Assembly: GCF_001879715.1 (NCBI RefSeq)
Contig: NZ_MNBW01000011.1
Span: 62,001 to 126,000, forward strand
From: Nioella nitratireducens
Lineage (GTDB): Bacteria; Pseudomonadota; Alphaproteobacteria; Rhodobacterales; Rhodobacteraceae
Length of the DNA: 64,000 nucleotides
Reading direction: 5' to 3'
Under the pieces are notes generated by a model. The model worked only from the letters and a program-made list of their open reading frames with translations. It made no database searches and was not told the DNA's origin. A program made the position numbers and the translations under genes. Shown here piece by piece: positions 34,355 through 43,020 of this stretch. Numbering within the stretch: position 1 is the stretch's first letter; each line of letters starts with the position of its first letter.

Positions 34355-35520
34355 TGTGGAAACATGTCGCTGCCAACGGGATGAGCCTGCTCATCGTGGC
34401 GTTCATCGCCTTCGCGGGCCTGATCGCCTGGGGGCAGCGGCAGTATGTCGGCGATGGGCCGCTGCCTGACCCCACCTATTTCGAGGTGGAGCGCGGCGCG
34501 ACCCTGACGGCCGTGTCCGAAGATCTGGCTGCGGCCGGGATCATTTCCAGTTCGACGATTTTCCGCCTTGGCGCCCGCTATACCGAGCGGTCGGACGCGC
34601 TGAGGTTCGGCAATTACGAGATCCCGGCGCATGTTTCGATGGACGAGGTGATGACGATCCTGAGTTCCGGTGCGCCCTCGACCTATCGCTATGTCGCCAG
34701 CTATGTGATCCGTGGGCAGGGCAATGGCGAGTTGCGCCTGCGCGAGCGGGTGCCGGGAACGGGCGAGATGCTGGAACTGGCCGATTTCAACTCGGAAGAC
34801 GAGATTGCGCCCGCCTATCAGGCGTTGGTCGATCAGGGCGCGTCCATCGTCTATCGCGTGGTTGTTCCCGAAGGGTTGACCGTGTGGCAGATCGTGGAAG
34901 GGATGCGCGGCGCGGATTTCCTGGTCAACGATGTCGAGGATCTGACCGCAGAGGGAACGCTGGCGCCTGACACCTACGAGGTGGAGAGGGGCACCGAGAT
35001 CAGCAGCATCCTGACCGATATGGCCGATGCACAAACCGGCATCCTGCTGGCGGCGTGGGGCGGTCGGGCGGAGGATCTGCCCTATGGGTCGGTGGAGGAG
35101 GCGCTGATCATGGCCTCGCTCATCGAGAAGGAAACCGGCATCGCCTCGGAACGCGACCAGATCGCGGGGGTGTTCGTGAACCGGCTTGAGGCGGGGATGC
35201 GGTTGCAGACCGACCCGACGATTATCTACGGCGAAAGCGAGGGGCGCGGCTTCCTTGGCCGGGGGATTCGGCAGAGCGAATTGGCGAATGCCGATAATCC
35301 GTGGAACACCTACCAAAACGATGGCCTGCCGCCGACGCCGATTGCCAATCCGGGCCGTGCCGCGATTGAAGCGGCGGTGAACCCGGCCGAAACGGACTAC
35401 GTTTTCTTCGTGGCCGATGGCTCGGGGGGGCATGCTTTTGCCGCGACGCTGGAAGAGCACAATGCCAACGTGGCCGAATGGCGGCGTGTCGAGGCGGAGC
35501 GCAACGCGCAGGAAAACTAG
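34354..35520 (+). CDS. mltG: Endolytic peptidoglycan transglycosylase MltG
   Basis: Terminates glycan strands at the inner membrane. One N-terminal membrane segment (LLIVAFIAFAGLIAWG), a LysM-like part, and the YceG domain with the catalytic Glu in ASLIEKETG, followed by RDQIAGVFVNRLEAGMRLQTDPTIIYG and TPIANPGRAAIEAAVNP. 388 residues. It shares a base with the fabF stop; the fabF-mltG order is common in alphaproteobacteria. Confidence 0.93.
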   Translation: MWKHVAANGMSLLIVAFIAFAGLIAWGQRQYVGDGPLPDPTYFEVERGATLTAVSEDLAAAGIISSSTIFRLGARYTERSDALRFGNYEIPAHVSMDEVMTILSSGAPSTYRYVASYVIRGQGNGELRLRERVPGTGEMLELADFNSEDEIAPAYQALVDQGASIVYRVVVPEGLTVWQIVEGMRGADFLVNDVEDLTAEGTLAPDTYEVERGTEISSILTDMADAQTGILLAAWGGRAEDLPYGSVEEALIMASLIEKETGIASERDQIAGVFVNRLEAGMRLQTDPTIIYGESEGRGFLGRGIRQSELANADNPWNTYQNDGLPPTPIANPGRAAIEAAVNPAETDYVFFVADGSGGHAFAATLEEHNANVAEWRRVEAERNAQEN

Positions 35521-35826
35521 GGGTTCGCCGCGCTTTGCGCGTCGATCCGCGCGACCCTTGCGGGACGCGACAGGGGCGCTCTGCCCCTGCCGCCTTCGGC
35601 AACTTTCCCGGGGGAAATTGCACAAGGAAGAAGGCAGGGTTAATTTTCCGTTGATCCACGGGGTATCGGTTAACTATTTGAAAGTAATAAACTTATTGAC
35701 TTACCGAACGGTCTTCGGTACACCTTGTGACATGCTGGAAGAAGTGGGTAAGCGGCCCCGGGGGTGACCTCGGCGGTCGCTTTTTCGTTTCTGCTCGTGC
35801 GGGTTTTCAGCACGGGATTTTTCAAG
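35521..35826 (+). other. Non-coding gap between mltG and the GTA cluster
   Basis: 306 bases with no gene. It contains a small hairpin CAGGGGC-GCTCT-GCCCCTG (35571-35589) shortly after mltG, then an A/T-richer part with the GTA promoter candidate (35696-35724) and a CtrA-like near-match TTAA-N7-TTGA at 35640-35654. Confidence 0.6.
35696..35724 (+). promoter_or_regulatory. Candidate GTA promoter with palindromic spacer
   Basis: TTGACT (35696-35701) and TACACC (35719-35724), 17-base spacer. Inside lies ACCGAA-CGGTC-TTCGGT (35703-35719), a perfect 6+6 dyad. It is about 100 bases upstream of the first GTA gene. The dyad overlaps the polymerase-contact region, so a dimeric regulator would probably act here. 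Confidence 0.5.
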
Positions 35827-36174
35827 ATGACGATTGGGTGCGATGAGACCGTAACCCCGGTTCAGCGTTTGCTGGCCGGGGCGTTGAAGAGCTTTGAAAC
35901 GGCGCAGGAGGTGTTGTCGGGGACACTGGACCACCTGCGGACCGAACAGGCGAGCGGCCTGGGCGATTACCGGAAGGACATCCGGGACATGAATGCCGCT
36001 TTGATGCTGACAATGGATTTCGAAAGGAAGGCGCGGGATGCGGAACATCAGCGAAAGGGAAGCATTGGGGCCGGACAGCTCGACCTTGACGCGGCCCGAA
36101 CTGAGATCGGGCTCCGCCTTGCTTGCCTGCGCGCCGCGAGAGGAGGTGGAGCGCTTTCTGGAGGGGCTGAGTGA
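35827..36174 (+). CDS. GTA small terminase (g1-like)
   Basis: 115 residues, first gene of the RcGTA-type cluster and in the position of orf g1, which in Rhodobacter capsulatus codes the small terminase. The helical segments MTIGCDETVTPVQRLLAGALKSFETAQEVLSG and DFERKARDAEHQRK are compatible. It overlaps the next gene by 137 bases if that gene starts at its first ATG. The ribosome site is weak, so the start is tentative. Confidence 0.6.
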   Translation: MTIGCDETVTPVQRLLAGALKSFETAQEVLSGTLDHLRTEQASGLGDYRKDIRDMNAALMLTMDFERKARDAEHQRKGSIGAGQLDLDAARTEIGLRLACLRAARGGGALSGGAE

Positions 36175-37444
36175 CAATGCGCTGGCGGCGTTGCCGTGGC
36201 TCTTCGAGGTCTGGGCGTTGCCACATCAATGGCCGCCCGACGGCGACTGGCGGGCGTGGGTGGTGCTGGGCGGGCGCGGGGCCGGCAAAACGCGGGCCGG
36301 GGCCGAATGGGTGCGGGCGATGGTCGAAGGATCAACGCCCGAGTCCGCCGGCCGTGCCCGGCGCGTGGCGCTGGTGGGCGAGACCTATGACCAGGCGCTG
36401 GCGGTGATGGTGAAGGGGGAGAGCGGGCTTTTGGCCTGCTCTCCGCCCGATCGCTGCCCGCGCTGGATTGCGGGCGAACGGCGGCTGGTATGGCCCAACG
36501 GGGCAGAGGCGCGGCTCTATTCGGCCTATGATCCGGAAGCGCTGCGGGGGCCGCAATTCGATGCGGCCTGGGCCGATGAACTGGCGAAATGGCCCAAGGC
36601 GGAAGAGACGTGGGACATGCTGCAATTCGGGCTTCGGCTGGGCGATCATCCGCAGGTCTGTGTGACGACGACGCCGCGCAATGTGGGGGTGTTGAAGGAT
36701 CTTCTGGAGCGGGAGAGCACGGTGATGACCCATGCGCCGACCGAGGCGAACCGGGCCTATCTGGCAGACTCGTTTCTGGAAGAGGTGCGGGCACGCTATG
36801 GCGGAACGGCGCTTGGCCGACAGGAACTGGACGGGGTGCTGGTCGAGGATATGGAGGGCGCGTTGTGGCCGCGCGGGGCGCTGGACGGCGCCCGCGTGGA
36901 CGCGGTGCCCGAGGGCGCGCGGATCACGGTGGCGGTGGATCCGCCCGTGACAGGGCACGCAGGGTCGGATGCCTGCGGGATCGTCGTGGTGGGCGTGGTG
37001 CAGGCCGGGCCGCCCAAGGATTGGCGCGCAGTGGTGATCGAGGATTGCTCGGTTCAGGGGGTGTCGGCCAGTGCCTGGGCCGAGGCGGCTGTGGCTGCCT
37101 ATCACCGGCACGGCGCCGCGCGGATGGTGGCCGAAGTCAACCAGGGCGGTGACCTGGTGCTGGACGCGGTGCGGATGGTCGATCCGCTGGTCAACCTGCG
37201 GTCGGTACGGGCCTCTCGCGGGAAGGTGGCTCGGGCCGAGCCGGTGGCGGCGCTCTATGAACAAGGGCGGGTGGCGCATCTGGGCCGCTTTCCGGCGCTG
37301 GAAGAGGAGATGAGCCGCATGGCGGTGACCGGGTATCAGGGGCGGGGCAGCCCCGACCGGGTGGACGCCCTGGTCTGGGCGTTGACGGACGGGATGATCC
37401 TGCCCGCCCGTGCGGTGGCGCGACCGGGGATGCGGCAGATCTGA
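36038..37444 (+). CDS. GTA large terminase (g2-like)
   Basis: DNA-packaging ATPase-nuclease. The N-terminal ATPase has GGRGAGKTRAGAEW as Walker A, the adenine motif LPHQWPPDGDWRAW before it, and the Walker B region QFDAAWADELAKW. The nuclease part follows with AVDPPVTGHAGSDACG. 468 residues from the ATG at 36038, which has AAGGAAGG upstream; a GTG at 36146 would remove most of the overlap with the preceding gene and is a possible alternative. RcGTA g2 equivalent. Confidence 0.88.
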   Translation: MRNISEREALGPDSSTLTRPELRSGSALLACAPREEVERFLEGLSDNALAALPWLFEVWALPHQWPPDGDWRAWVVLGGRGAGKTRAGAEWVRAMVEGSTPESAGRARRVALVGETYDQALAVMVKGESGLLACSPPDRCPRWIAGERRLVWPNGAEARLYSAYDPEALRGPQFDAAWADELAKWPKAEETWDMLQFGLRLGDHPQVCVTTTPRNVGVLKDLLERESTVMTHAPTEANRAYLADSFLEEVRARYGGTALGRQELDGVLVEDMEGALWPRGALDGARVDAVPEGARITVAVDPPVTGHAGSDACGIVVVGVVQAGPPKDWRAVVIEDCSVQGVSASAWAEAAVAAYHRHGAARMVAEVNQGGDLVLDAVRMVDPLVNLRSVRASRGKVARAEPVAALYEQGRVAHLGRFPALEEEMSRMAVTGYQGRGSPDRVDALVWALTDGMILPARAVARPGMRQI

Positions 37445-37453
37445 AACATCGCT

Positions 37454-37513
37454 GAAAGGGGCGCTTATCCGCCTTTTCGGGGCGTCTTCGCGGTGAGCGG
37501 GGGCGCCCTTTTC
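37454..37513 (+). terminator. Terminator-like long-range hairpin between terminase and portal genes
   Basis: GAAAGGGGCGC (37454-37464) pairs with GCGCCCTTTTC (37503-37513) with one G-U pair, giving an 11-bp stem around a 38-base loop that ends in a T-run. It sits in the only sizeable gap between g2 and g3, so partial termination may set packaging and capsid gene expression apart. Confidence 0.4.
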
Positions 37514-37536
37514 ATTCGGATAAAGGAGACACGCGG

Positions 37537-38709
37537 ATGGTGTTGGATTTCTTGCGACGAGCGGAGCCGGTGGTGCCAGAGGCCAAGGCCTCGGCCACGG
37601 GGCGGGTGGTGGCATGGGCGACCGGGAGCCGGGTGGCGTGGAGCCCGCGCGATACGGTATCGCTGATGAAAACGGGGTTTTCCGGAAATCCGGTGGGGTT
37701 TCGTTCGGTCAAGCTGATCGCCGAAGCGGCGGCGGCCCTGCCGGTGATCTGCCAGGACGCGGAGCGGCGCTATGAGCTGCATCCGGTGCTGGGCCTGCTG
37801 GCGCGGCCCAATGGGGCGCAGGGGCGGGCGGAGTTCATGGAGGCGCTGTTTGCGCAGCTTCTGCTGTCGGGCAATGGCTATGTCGAGGCGGTCAGCCCCG
37901 ATGGCGGTATGCCGGGCGAATTGCATGTGCTGCGGTCCGACCGGATGAGCCTTGTGCCCGGTGCCGATGGCTGGCCGGTGGCCTATGACTATGCCGTCGG
38001 GGCCAAGAAGCATCGGTTTCATGTGCAGGGGACGATCCCGATTTGCCATGTGCGACTGTTCCACCCGCAGGACGATCATTACGGGCTAAGCCCGATGCAG
38101 GCGGCGGCGAATGCGCTGGATGTGCATAACAGCGCCTCGCGCTGGTCCAAGGCGCTGCTAGACAACGCGGCGCGACCGTCGGGGGCGATTGTCTATCGCG
38201 GGGCCGATGGGGCCGGGACGCTGACGCCTGAGCAGTTCGAGCGGCTGCAATCGGAGATGGAGAGCCACCACCAAGGGGCCCGCAATGCCGGGCGGCCGAT
38301 GCTGTTGGAGGGCGGGCTGGACTGGAAGCCGATGGGGTTCAGCCCTTCGGACATGGAGTTCCAGAAAACCAAGGACGCCGCCGCGCGCGAGATCGCGCTG
38401 GCCTTCGGGGTGCCGCCGATGTTGTTGGGCATTCCCGGCGACGCGACCTACGCCAATTACGCCGAGGCGCACCGGGCCTTTTACCGGCTGACGGTGCTGC
38501 CGCTGGCCAGCAAGGTGCTGGCGACGCTGTCCCATTGGCTGGCGGGCTATTCCGGCGAGGCGGTAGAGGTGAAACCGGATCTCGACCAGGTGCCGGCGCT
38601 GGCGGTGGAGCGCGACGCACAGTGGCGGCGGGTGGCAGAGGCCGAATTCCTGACGGCTGCGGAAAAGCGCGCGATGCTGGGGCTGCCGCGGCTGGCGGAG
38701 GATGGATGA
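37537..38709 (+). CDS. GTA portal protein (g3-like)
   Basis: HK97-type portal: 390 residues, with KTGFSGNPVGFRSVKLIAEAAAALPV, HPVLGLLARPN, MEALFAQLLLSGNGYVEAV, HIC-like HPQDDHYGLSPMQAAANAL, SGAIVYRG and FGVPPMLLGIPGDATYANYAEAHRAFY. Forms the ring through which DNA enters the particle. AAAGGAGA precedes the ATG. Its stop overlaps the next gene's start. Confidence 0.92.
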   Translation: MVLDFLRRAEPVVPEAKASATGRVVAWATGSRVAWSPRDTVSLMKTGFSGNPVGFRSVKLIAEAAAALPVICQDAERRYELHPVLGLLARPNGAQGRAEFMEALFAQLLLSGNGYVEAVSPDGGMPGELHVLRSDRMSLVPGADGWPVAYDYAVGAKKHRFHVQGTIPICHVRLFHPQDDHYGLSPMQAAANALDVHNSASRWSKALLDNAARPSGAIVYRGADGAGTLTPEQFERLQSEMESHHQGARNAGRPMLLEGGLDWKPMGFSPSDMEFQKTKDAAAREIALAFGVPPMLLGIPGDATYANYAEAHRAFYRLTVLPLASKVLATLSHWLAGYSGEAVEVKPDLDQVPALAVERDAQWRRVAEAEFLTAAEKRAMLGLPRLAEDG

Positions 38710-38951
38710 GCGCCCGAGGCGTCGGCGGATCGCGGTTCCTCTATGACCCGTTCGACGCGGCCAATGCCCGGATCGAGGCCAACGAGCGCGTGCATGAGGA
38801 ACGCTGGCAGGCGCTGGAGTTTCGCCTGAAGGCCATCGAGGGCGCGCTCGACCGGTTGGAGCGGCGGTTGTGGCTGGCGGTGTTCGGCGTGGTCAGCGTG
38901 ATCCTCGCACAAGGTGTGGGCGACCTCATTCAGATGAGCTCTGGTGGATAG
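38706..38951 (+). CDS. GTA head formation protein (g3.5-like)
   Basis: 81 residues: a helical coiled-coil-like segment (NARIEANERVHEERWQALEFRLKAIEGALDRLERRL) and a C-terminal hydrophobic stretch. In RcGTA a small gene occupies this position. ATGA overlap with the portal gene. Starts at 38706; the frame extends upstream of the portal stop only. Confidence 0.68.
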   Translation: MSARGVGGSRFLYDPFDAANARIEANERVHEERWQALEFRLKAIEGALDRLERRLWLAVFGVVSVILAQGVGDLIQMSSGG

Positions 38952-38960
38952 GAGATAGAT

Positions 38961-39524
38961 ATGTATGGATTTTCCGAAAGTGGAATGGAGACCAAATTCT
39001 GCCGCTTCGACGAGGCGCTGACGGTCCGCGAGGGTCATGTGATCGAAGGCTATGCGAGCCTGTTCGGGGCCTGCGATCAGGGCGGTGACGTGGTGCAGAA
39101 GGGCGCCTATGGCCGCAGTCTGAAGGGGCTGTCGGCGCAGGGGCGCAACGTCAAGATGCTGTGGCAACACGATCCCGGCCAGCCCATCGGGATCTGGGAC
39201 GCGGTGCAGGAGGATGGCAAGGGCCTGTGGGTCAGGGGGCGCATCCTCGATGCCGTGGACAAGGGCCGCGAAGCGGTGGCGCTGTTGGAGGCGGGGGCCA
39301 TCGACGGGCTGTCGATCGGTTATCGCACCGTGCGCGCGGCGAAGAACGACAAGGGGCAGCGGCTCCTTTCCGAAGTGGAGCTTTGGGAGGTGTCGCTGGT
39401 GACCTTCCCGATGCTGCCACAGGCGCGGGTGGACGCCCATCAGGCCAGCGAGGCCAAGGGCGATTTCCTGCATGAACTGGCGACGGTGTTCCAGGACGCC
39501 CGCCGCAAACTGGCGGCGCGTTAA
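38961..39524 (+). CDS. GTA prohead protease (g4-like)
   Basis: HK97-family prohead protease (U35), 187 residues, which cleaves the capsid N-terminus during maturation. Visible are the family segments EGYASLFGACDQGGDVVQKGAYGRSL, VKMLWQHDPGQPIGIWD, DGLSIGYRT and EVSLVTFPMLPQARV. GGAGATAGAT precedes the ATG. Confidence 0.92.
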   Translation: MYGFSESGMETKFCRFDEALTVREGHVIEGYASLFGACDQGGDVVQKGAYGRSLKGLSAQGRNVKMLWQHDPGQPIGIWDAVQEDGKGLWVRGRILDAVDKGREAVALLEAGAIDGLSIGYRTVRAAKNDKGQRLLSEVELWEVSLVTFPMLPQARVDAHQASEAKGDFLHELATVFQDARRKLAAR

Positions 39525-39558
39525 CGCCCGCACATCTCTCAACAATCAGGATGACGTG

Positions 39559-40755
39559 ATGACCGAGACCAAGTCTTCGGGCGGCGCGCCTGTGCCTCAG
39601 GCACCGGACGCCACCGCCGAGGTGAAATCTGCACTGGCCGGGTTTCTGAACGAATTCAGCCAGTTTCAGGACGACATGACGACGAAAATCGCAAAACAGG
39701 AAGAGCGTATTTCCATGCTGAACACCAAGACCATGACCCATCTGCGCCCTGCGCTTTCCACCGCCGTCGATGAGGGCGCCCCCCACAAGAAGGCCATCGG
39801 CACCTATCTGCGCACCGGCGACGACGACGGCCTGCGCGGGCTGGAACTGGAAGGCAAGGCGTTGAACACGGCCGTCAATGCCGAGGGCGGCTTTCTGGTC
39901 GATCCGCAGACGGCGGAGCAGATCCAGGGCGTGCTGCGGTCGTCCTCGTCGCTGCGCGCGATCGCCAACGTGGTGAATGTCGAGGCGTCGTCCTTCGACG
40001 TGCTGGTGGACCACACCGATGTGGGCGCCGGTTGGGCGACCGAGACCGCCGCCGCCACCGAGACCGACACGCCGCAGATCGAGCGCATCTCGATCCCGCT
40101 GCACGAGCTGTCGGCGCTGCCCAAGGCGTCGCAGCGGCTGCTGGACGATACCGCTTTCGATATCGAGGGTTGGCTGGCGGGCCGTATCGCCGACAAGTTT
40201 TCCCGCGCCGAGGCGATGGCCTTCATCTCGGGCGACGGGGTGGACAAGCCCACCGGCTTTTTGACCCACACGACCGTGGCCGATGCCAGCTGGAGCTGGG
40301 GCAATATCGGCTATGTGGTGACGGGCACGGCGGGCGACTTCGACGCCGTGACCCCTGCGGATGCGATTGTCGACCTGGTCTATTCCCTGGGCGCGCGCTA
40401 CCGCGCCGGGGCGGCCTTCGTCATGAATTCCAAGACCGCTGGCGCCGTGCGCAAGATGAAGGACGCCGACGGGCGCTTCCTGTGGTCGGATGGGCTGGCC
40501 GCCGGGGAACCGGCGCGGCTGATGGGCTATCCGGTGCTGATCGCCGAGGACATGCCGGATATTGCCGCCGACGCGATGGCGATTGCGTTTGGCGATTTCA
40601 ACGCGGGCTACACCATTGCCGAGCGTCCCGATCTGCGCGTGTTGCGTGACCCGTTCAGCGCCAAGCCGCATGTCCTGTTCTACGCCACCAAGCGCGTCGG
40701 CGGGGATGTCAGCGACTTTTCGGCAATCAAGCTGCTGAAATTCGGCACCGTCTGA
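39559..40755 (+). CDS. GTA major capsid protein (g5-like)
   Basis: HK97-type major capsid protein, 398 residues from the ATG at 39559 (AGGATGA upstream). N-terminal coiled helix (SGFLNEFSQFQDDMTTKIAKQEERI-type) is the scaffold-like delta domain that g4 would remove. Fold motifs include GGFLVDPQTAEQI, SSLRAIANVVNV, ELSALPKASQRLLDD, AEAMAFISGDG, and ALAFGDFNAGY-like FGDFNAGYTI followed by DPFSAKPHVLFYATKRVGG. The segment from 40756 to 40916 downstream is an untranslated gap with a possible hairpin near 40784-40805. Confidence 0.94.
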   Translation: MTETKSSGGAPVPQAPDATAEVKSALAGFLNEFSQFQDDMTTKIAKQEERISMLNTKTMTHLRPALSTAVDEGAPHKKAIGTYLRTGDDDGLRGLELEGKALNTAVNAEGGFLVDPQTAEQIQGVLRSSSSLRAIANVVNVEASSFDVLVDHTDVGAGWATETAAATETDTPQIERISIPLHELSALPKASQRLLDDTAFDIEGWLAGRIADKFSRAEAMAFISGDGVDKPTGFLTHTTVADASWSWGNIGYVVTGTAGDFDAVTPADAIVDLVYSLGARYRAGAAFVMNSKTAGAVRKMKDADGRFLWSDGLAAGEPARLMGYPVLIAEDMPDIAADAMAIAFGDFNAGYTIAERPDLRVLRDPFSAKPHVLFYATKRVGGDVSDFSAIKLLKFGTV

Positions 40756-40916
40756 CCTGTCGCAGGCGGCACGTCATCCCGGTCCGGGCCGTTTGGTCCG
40801 GGGCGGGCGGCATGGGCGGGCCGTCGCGGCCTCCAGCCATTTGTCCTCCGCCCGAGCGGCGCGGGGGCCCGGCCATGCCACCTTTCTGAGGCAGTTCTTT
40901 GCGGAGAAATAACAAC

Positions 40917-41501
40917 ATGATGATGGTCGAAATGTCCTCGGTGTCCAGTGCCCTGCTGCCTGTCACCGAGTTGACCGATCACCTGCGCCTGTCTTCGGGT
41001 TTTGCCGATGATGGCAGTCAGGACGGGCAGCTTGAAAGCTGTTTGCGCGCGGCGCTCGCTGCCATCGAGGCGCGGATCGGCAAGGCGCTGTTCCGACGCG
41101 GCTTCACCTGGCATCTGAGTCAGTGGCAATCCGCCGAGGCGCAGGTGCTGCCGGTGGCGCCGGTGCAGTCCGTGGACTCGGTCAAGCTGGTGTCGCGCGG
41201 GGGCGTCGAGACGATGCTGGACCCGCAAAGCTATCGTCTGCGGGCCGATACGCACCGGCCTGCGGTTATGGCCACGGGCAGCTTGCCCAACCCGACAAGC
41301 GGCGGGTCCATCGAGGTGGCCTTCACGGCGGGATATGGCATGGACTGGCACGGCATCCCCGCTGACTTGCGGCAGGCGGTGCTGTTGCAGGCGGCCGAGC
41401 TTTACGACGCGCAGGGTACCGGTGAGGCCGGGATGGCCTGTGGCGTGGCGGTGCTGATCGAGCCCTATCGCTCGGTCCGGATGCGGGGGCTGAGCGGATG
41501 A
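40917..41501 (+). CDS. GTA head-tail adaptor (g6-like)
   Basis: 194 residues, gp6-like head-tail connector: LTDHLRLSSGFADDGSQDGQLESCLRAALAAIEARIGK, FRRGFTWHLSQWQ, then MDWHGIPADLRQAVLLQAAELYDAQG. The start is one of three successive ATGs at 40917; GGAG lies upstream. A gap of about 160 bases separates it from the capsid gene. The stop overlaps the next gene (ATGA). Confidence 0.8.
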   Translation: MMMVEMSSVSSALLPVTELTDHLRLSSGFADDGSQDGQLESCLRAALAAIEARIGKALFRRGFTWHLSQWQSAEAQVLPVAPVQSVDSVKLVSRGGVETMLDPQSYRLRADTHRPAVMATGSLPNPTSGGSIEVAFTAGYGMDWHGIPADLRQAVLLQAAELYDAQGTGEAGMACGVAVLIEPYRSVRMRGLSG

Positions 41502-41827
41502 GCGGGCGCCCCAATCTGAGCCGGCGGCTGCTGCTGGAAGGGCCTTCGCGGATAGCCGACGGCGCGGGCGGATTCACCGAAACCTGGGGGCCGCTTGGCG
41601 TGATCTGGGGCGAGGTTCTGCCCCGCACCGGGCGCGATGCGGGGGGGCTGTCCCGCATGGGCTTCAAGATCACCGTTCGGGCCGCGCCGCAGGGGGCCCC
41701 GTCGCGGCCCACGCCCTCGCAACGGTTCCGCGACGGGGACCGGGTTTTCACCATCGACGCGGTGACGGAGCGCGACCCCGGCGGGCGTTTCCTGACCTGT
41801 TTCGCAACCGAGGAGGCGGCGACATGA
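41498..41827 (+). CDS. GTA head closure / head-tail adaptor (g7-like)
   Basis: 109 residues in the position of RcGTA g7 (head closure, stopper). The segments FTETWGPLGVIWGEVLPRTGRDAGG and DGDRVFTIDAVTERDPGGRFLTC match the family of small head-tail joining proteins. It overlaps its neighbours by 4 bases on each side. Confidence 0.82.
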   Translation: MSGRPNLSRRLLLEGPSRIADGAGGFTETWGPLGVIWGEVLPRTGRDAGGLSRMGFKITVRAAPQGAPSRPTPSQRFRDGDRVFTIDAVTERDPGGRFLTCFATEEAAT

Positions 41828-42234
41828 GCTACGGCATGACGGCGGCGTTGCAGGTGGCGGTCTTTGACCGGCTGAGCGGCGATGCGGGGTTGGCGGCGAT
41901 CGTGGGGAGCAACGTTTATGACGCGTTGCCAGCCGGGACGCTGCCCACGCTTTACGTGACGCTCGGGCCGGAAAAGGCGCGTGACCGAACGGACGCCAGT
42001 TCGGGCGGGGCGGTGCATGATTTCGCGGTGAGCGTGGTCAGCAGCGCGGCGAGTTTCCACCAGGCGAAGCAGGCAGCGGCGGCGGTGTCAGACGCGCTGC
42101 TGGCGGCGCCTTTGACCCTTTTACGCGGGCAGGTGCGGCGGGTTCAGTTCTACCGCGCCAAAGCCTCGCGCGCCGGGGCCGAGCGGCGAATCGACATCTG
42201 GTTTCGGGCCCGTCTGGATGAGGCGATGGCCTGA
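41824..42234 (+). CDS. GTA tail terminator, DUF3168 family (g8-like)
   Basis: 136 residues of the DUF3168 family: GMTAALQVAVFDRLSGDA, GSNVYDALPAGTLPTLYVTLGPEKARDRTDAS, VHDFAVSVVSSAASFHQAKQAAAAVSDALL. Such proteins cap the tail tube end. Fourth member in the capsid-tail run, overlapping the preceding gene. Confidence 0.85.
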   Translation: MSYGMTAALQVAVFDRLSGDAGLAAIVGSNVYDALPAGTLPTLYVTLGPEKARDRTDASSGGAVHDFAVSVVSSAASFHQAKQAAAAVSDALLAAPLTLLRGQVRRVQFYRAKASRAGAERRIDIWFRARLDEAMA

Positions 42235-42285
42235 CACATCACCTGAAGGGTGAGCGGTAATATTCGGATATTAATGGAGAATGAC

Positions 42286-42702
42286 ATGGCGGCACAGAAT
42301 GGAAAAGACCTTCTGTTGAAGGTCGATCTGGACGGAAATGGCAGCTTTCAGACCATGGCGGGGCTGCGGGCCTCGCGGCTCAGTTTCAACGCGGACACGG
42401 TGGATGTGACGAGCCTTGAATCAACCGGTGGCTGGCGGGAACTCTTGGGTGGCGCGGGGGTGAAATCGGCGGCGCTCAGCGGTTCTGGTATCTTCCGCGA
42501 TGCGGCGACGGATGAGCGCGCGCGACAGATCTTTTTCGACGGCGAGGTGCCTGCGTTCCAGGTCATCATCCCCGATTTCGGCACCGTCGAGGGGCCGTTC
42601 CAGATTACCGGGATCGAGTATGCCGGCACCCATGACGGCGAAGCGACCTACGAGGTGTCGCTGGCCTCGGCGGGCGCGCTGAGCTTTACCGCGGCGCTCT
42701 GA
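42286..42702 (+). CDS. GTA major tail protein (g9-like, TP901-1 family)
   Basis: 138 residues, TP901-1-type tail tube subunit: AAQNGKDLLLKVDLDGNGSFQTMAGLRASRLSFNADTVDVTSLES, WRELLGGAGVKSAALSGSGIF and the C-terminal beta strands EATYEVSLASAGALSFTAAL. The ATG at 42286 has GGAG six bases upstream; earlier starts (42250, 42274) add unrelated residues. Confidence 0.9.
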   Translation: MAAQNGKDLLLKVDLDGNGSFQTMAGLRASRLSFNADTVDVTSLESTGGWRELLGGAGVKSAALSGSGIFRDAATDERARQIFFDGEVPAFQVIIPDFGTVEGPFQITGIEYAGTHDGEATYEVSLASAGALSFTAAL

Positions 42703-42705
42703 GCC

Positions 42706-43020
42706 ATGGCGAACCCCTATGCGGGCGAGGTGGCGCTGGTGCTGGATGGCGAGCGGCGGGTTCTGAAGCTGACGCTTGGGGCCTTGGCCGAGTTGGAGGC
42801 GTGGCTGGCGGAAGACAGCCTGCCTGCGTTGGTCGAGCGGTTCGAGGCCGGGGCGTTCAAGGCGCGGGACGTGTTGGCGCTGGTCTGCGCGGGGCTGCGC
42901 GGAGGCGGCTGGAGCGGTGAGCCTGCCGATTTGGCCAGGGCCGAGATCGGGGGCGGCCCGTTGGAGGCCGCGCGGGTGGCCGCGCAGCTATTGGCGCTGG
43001 CGTTCCGGCCGCCGCGATGA
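42706..43020 (+). CDS. GTA tail-assembly protein (g10-like)
   Basis: 104 residues, in the position of RcGTA g10 (GTA family protein). GEVALVLDGERRVLKLTLGALAELEAWLAEDSLPALVERFEAG. Probably a tail assembly chaperone; not determined from sequence alone. Overlaps g10.1 by 4 bases. Confidence 0.78.
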   Translation: MANPYAGEVALVLDGERRVLKLTLGALAELEAWLAEDSLPALVERFEAGAFKARDVLALVCAGLRGGGWSGEPADLARAEIGGGPLEAARVAAQLLALAFRPPR

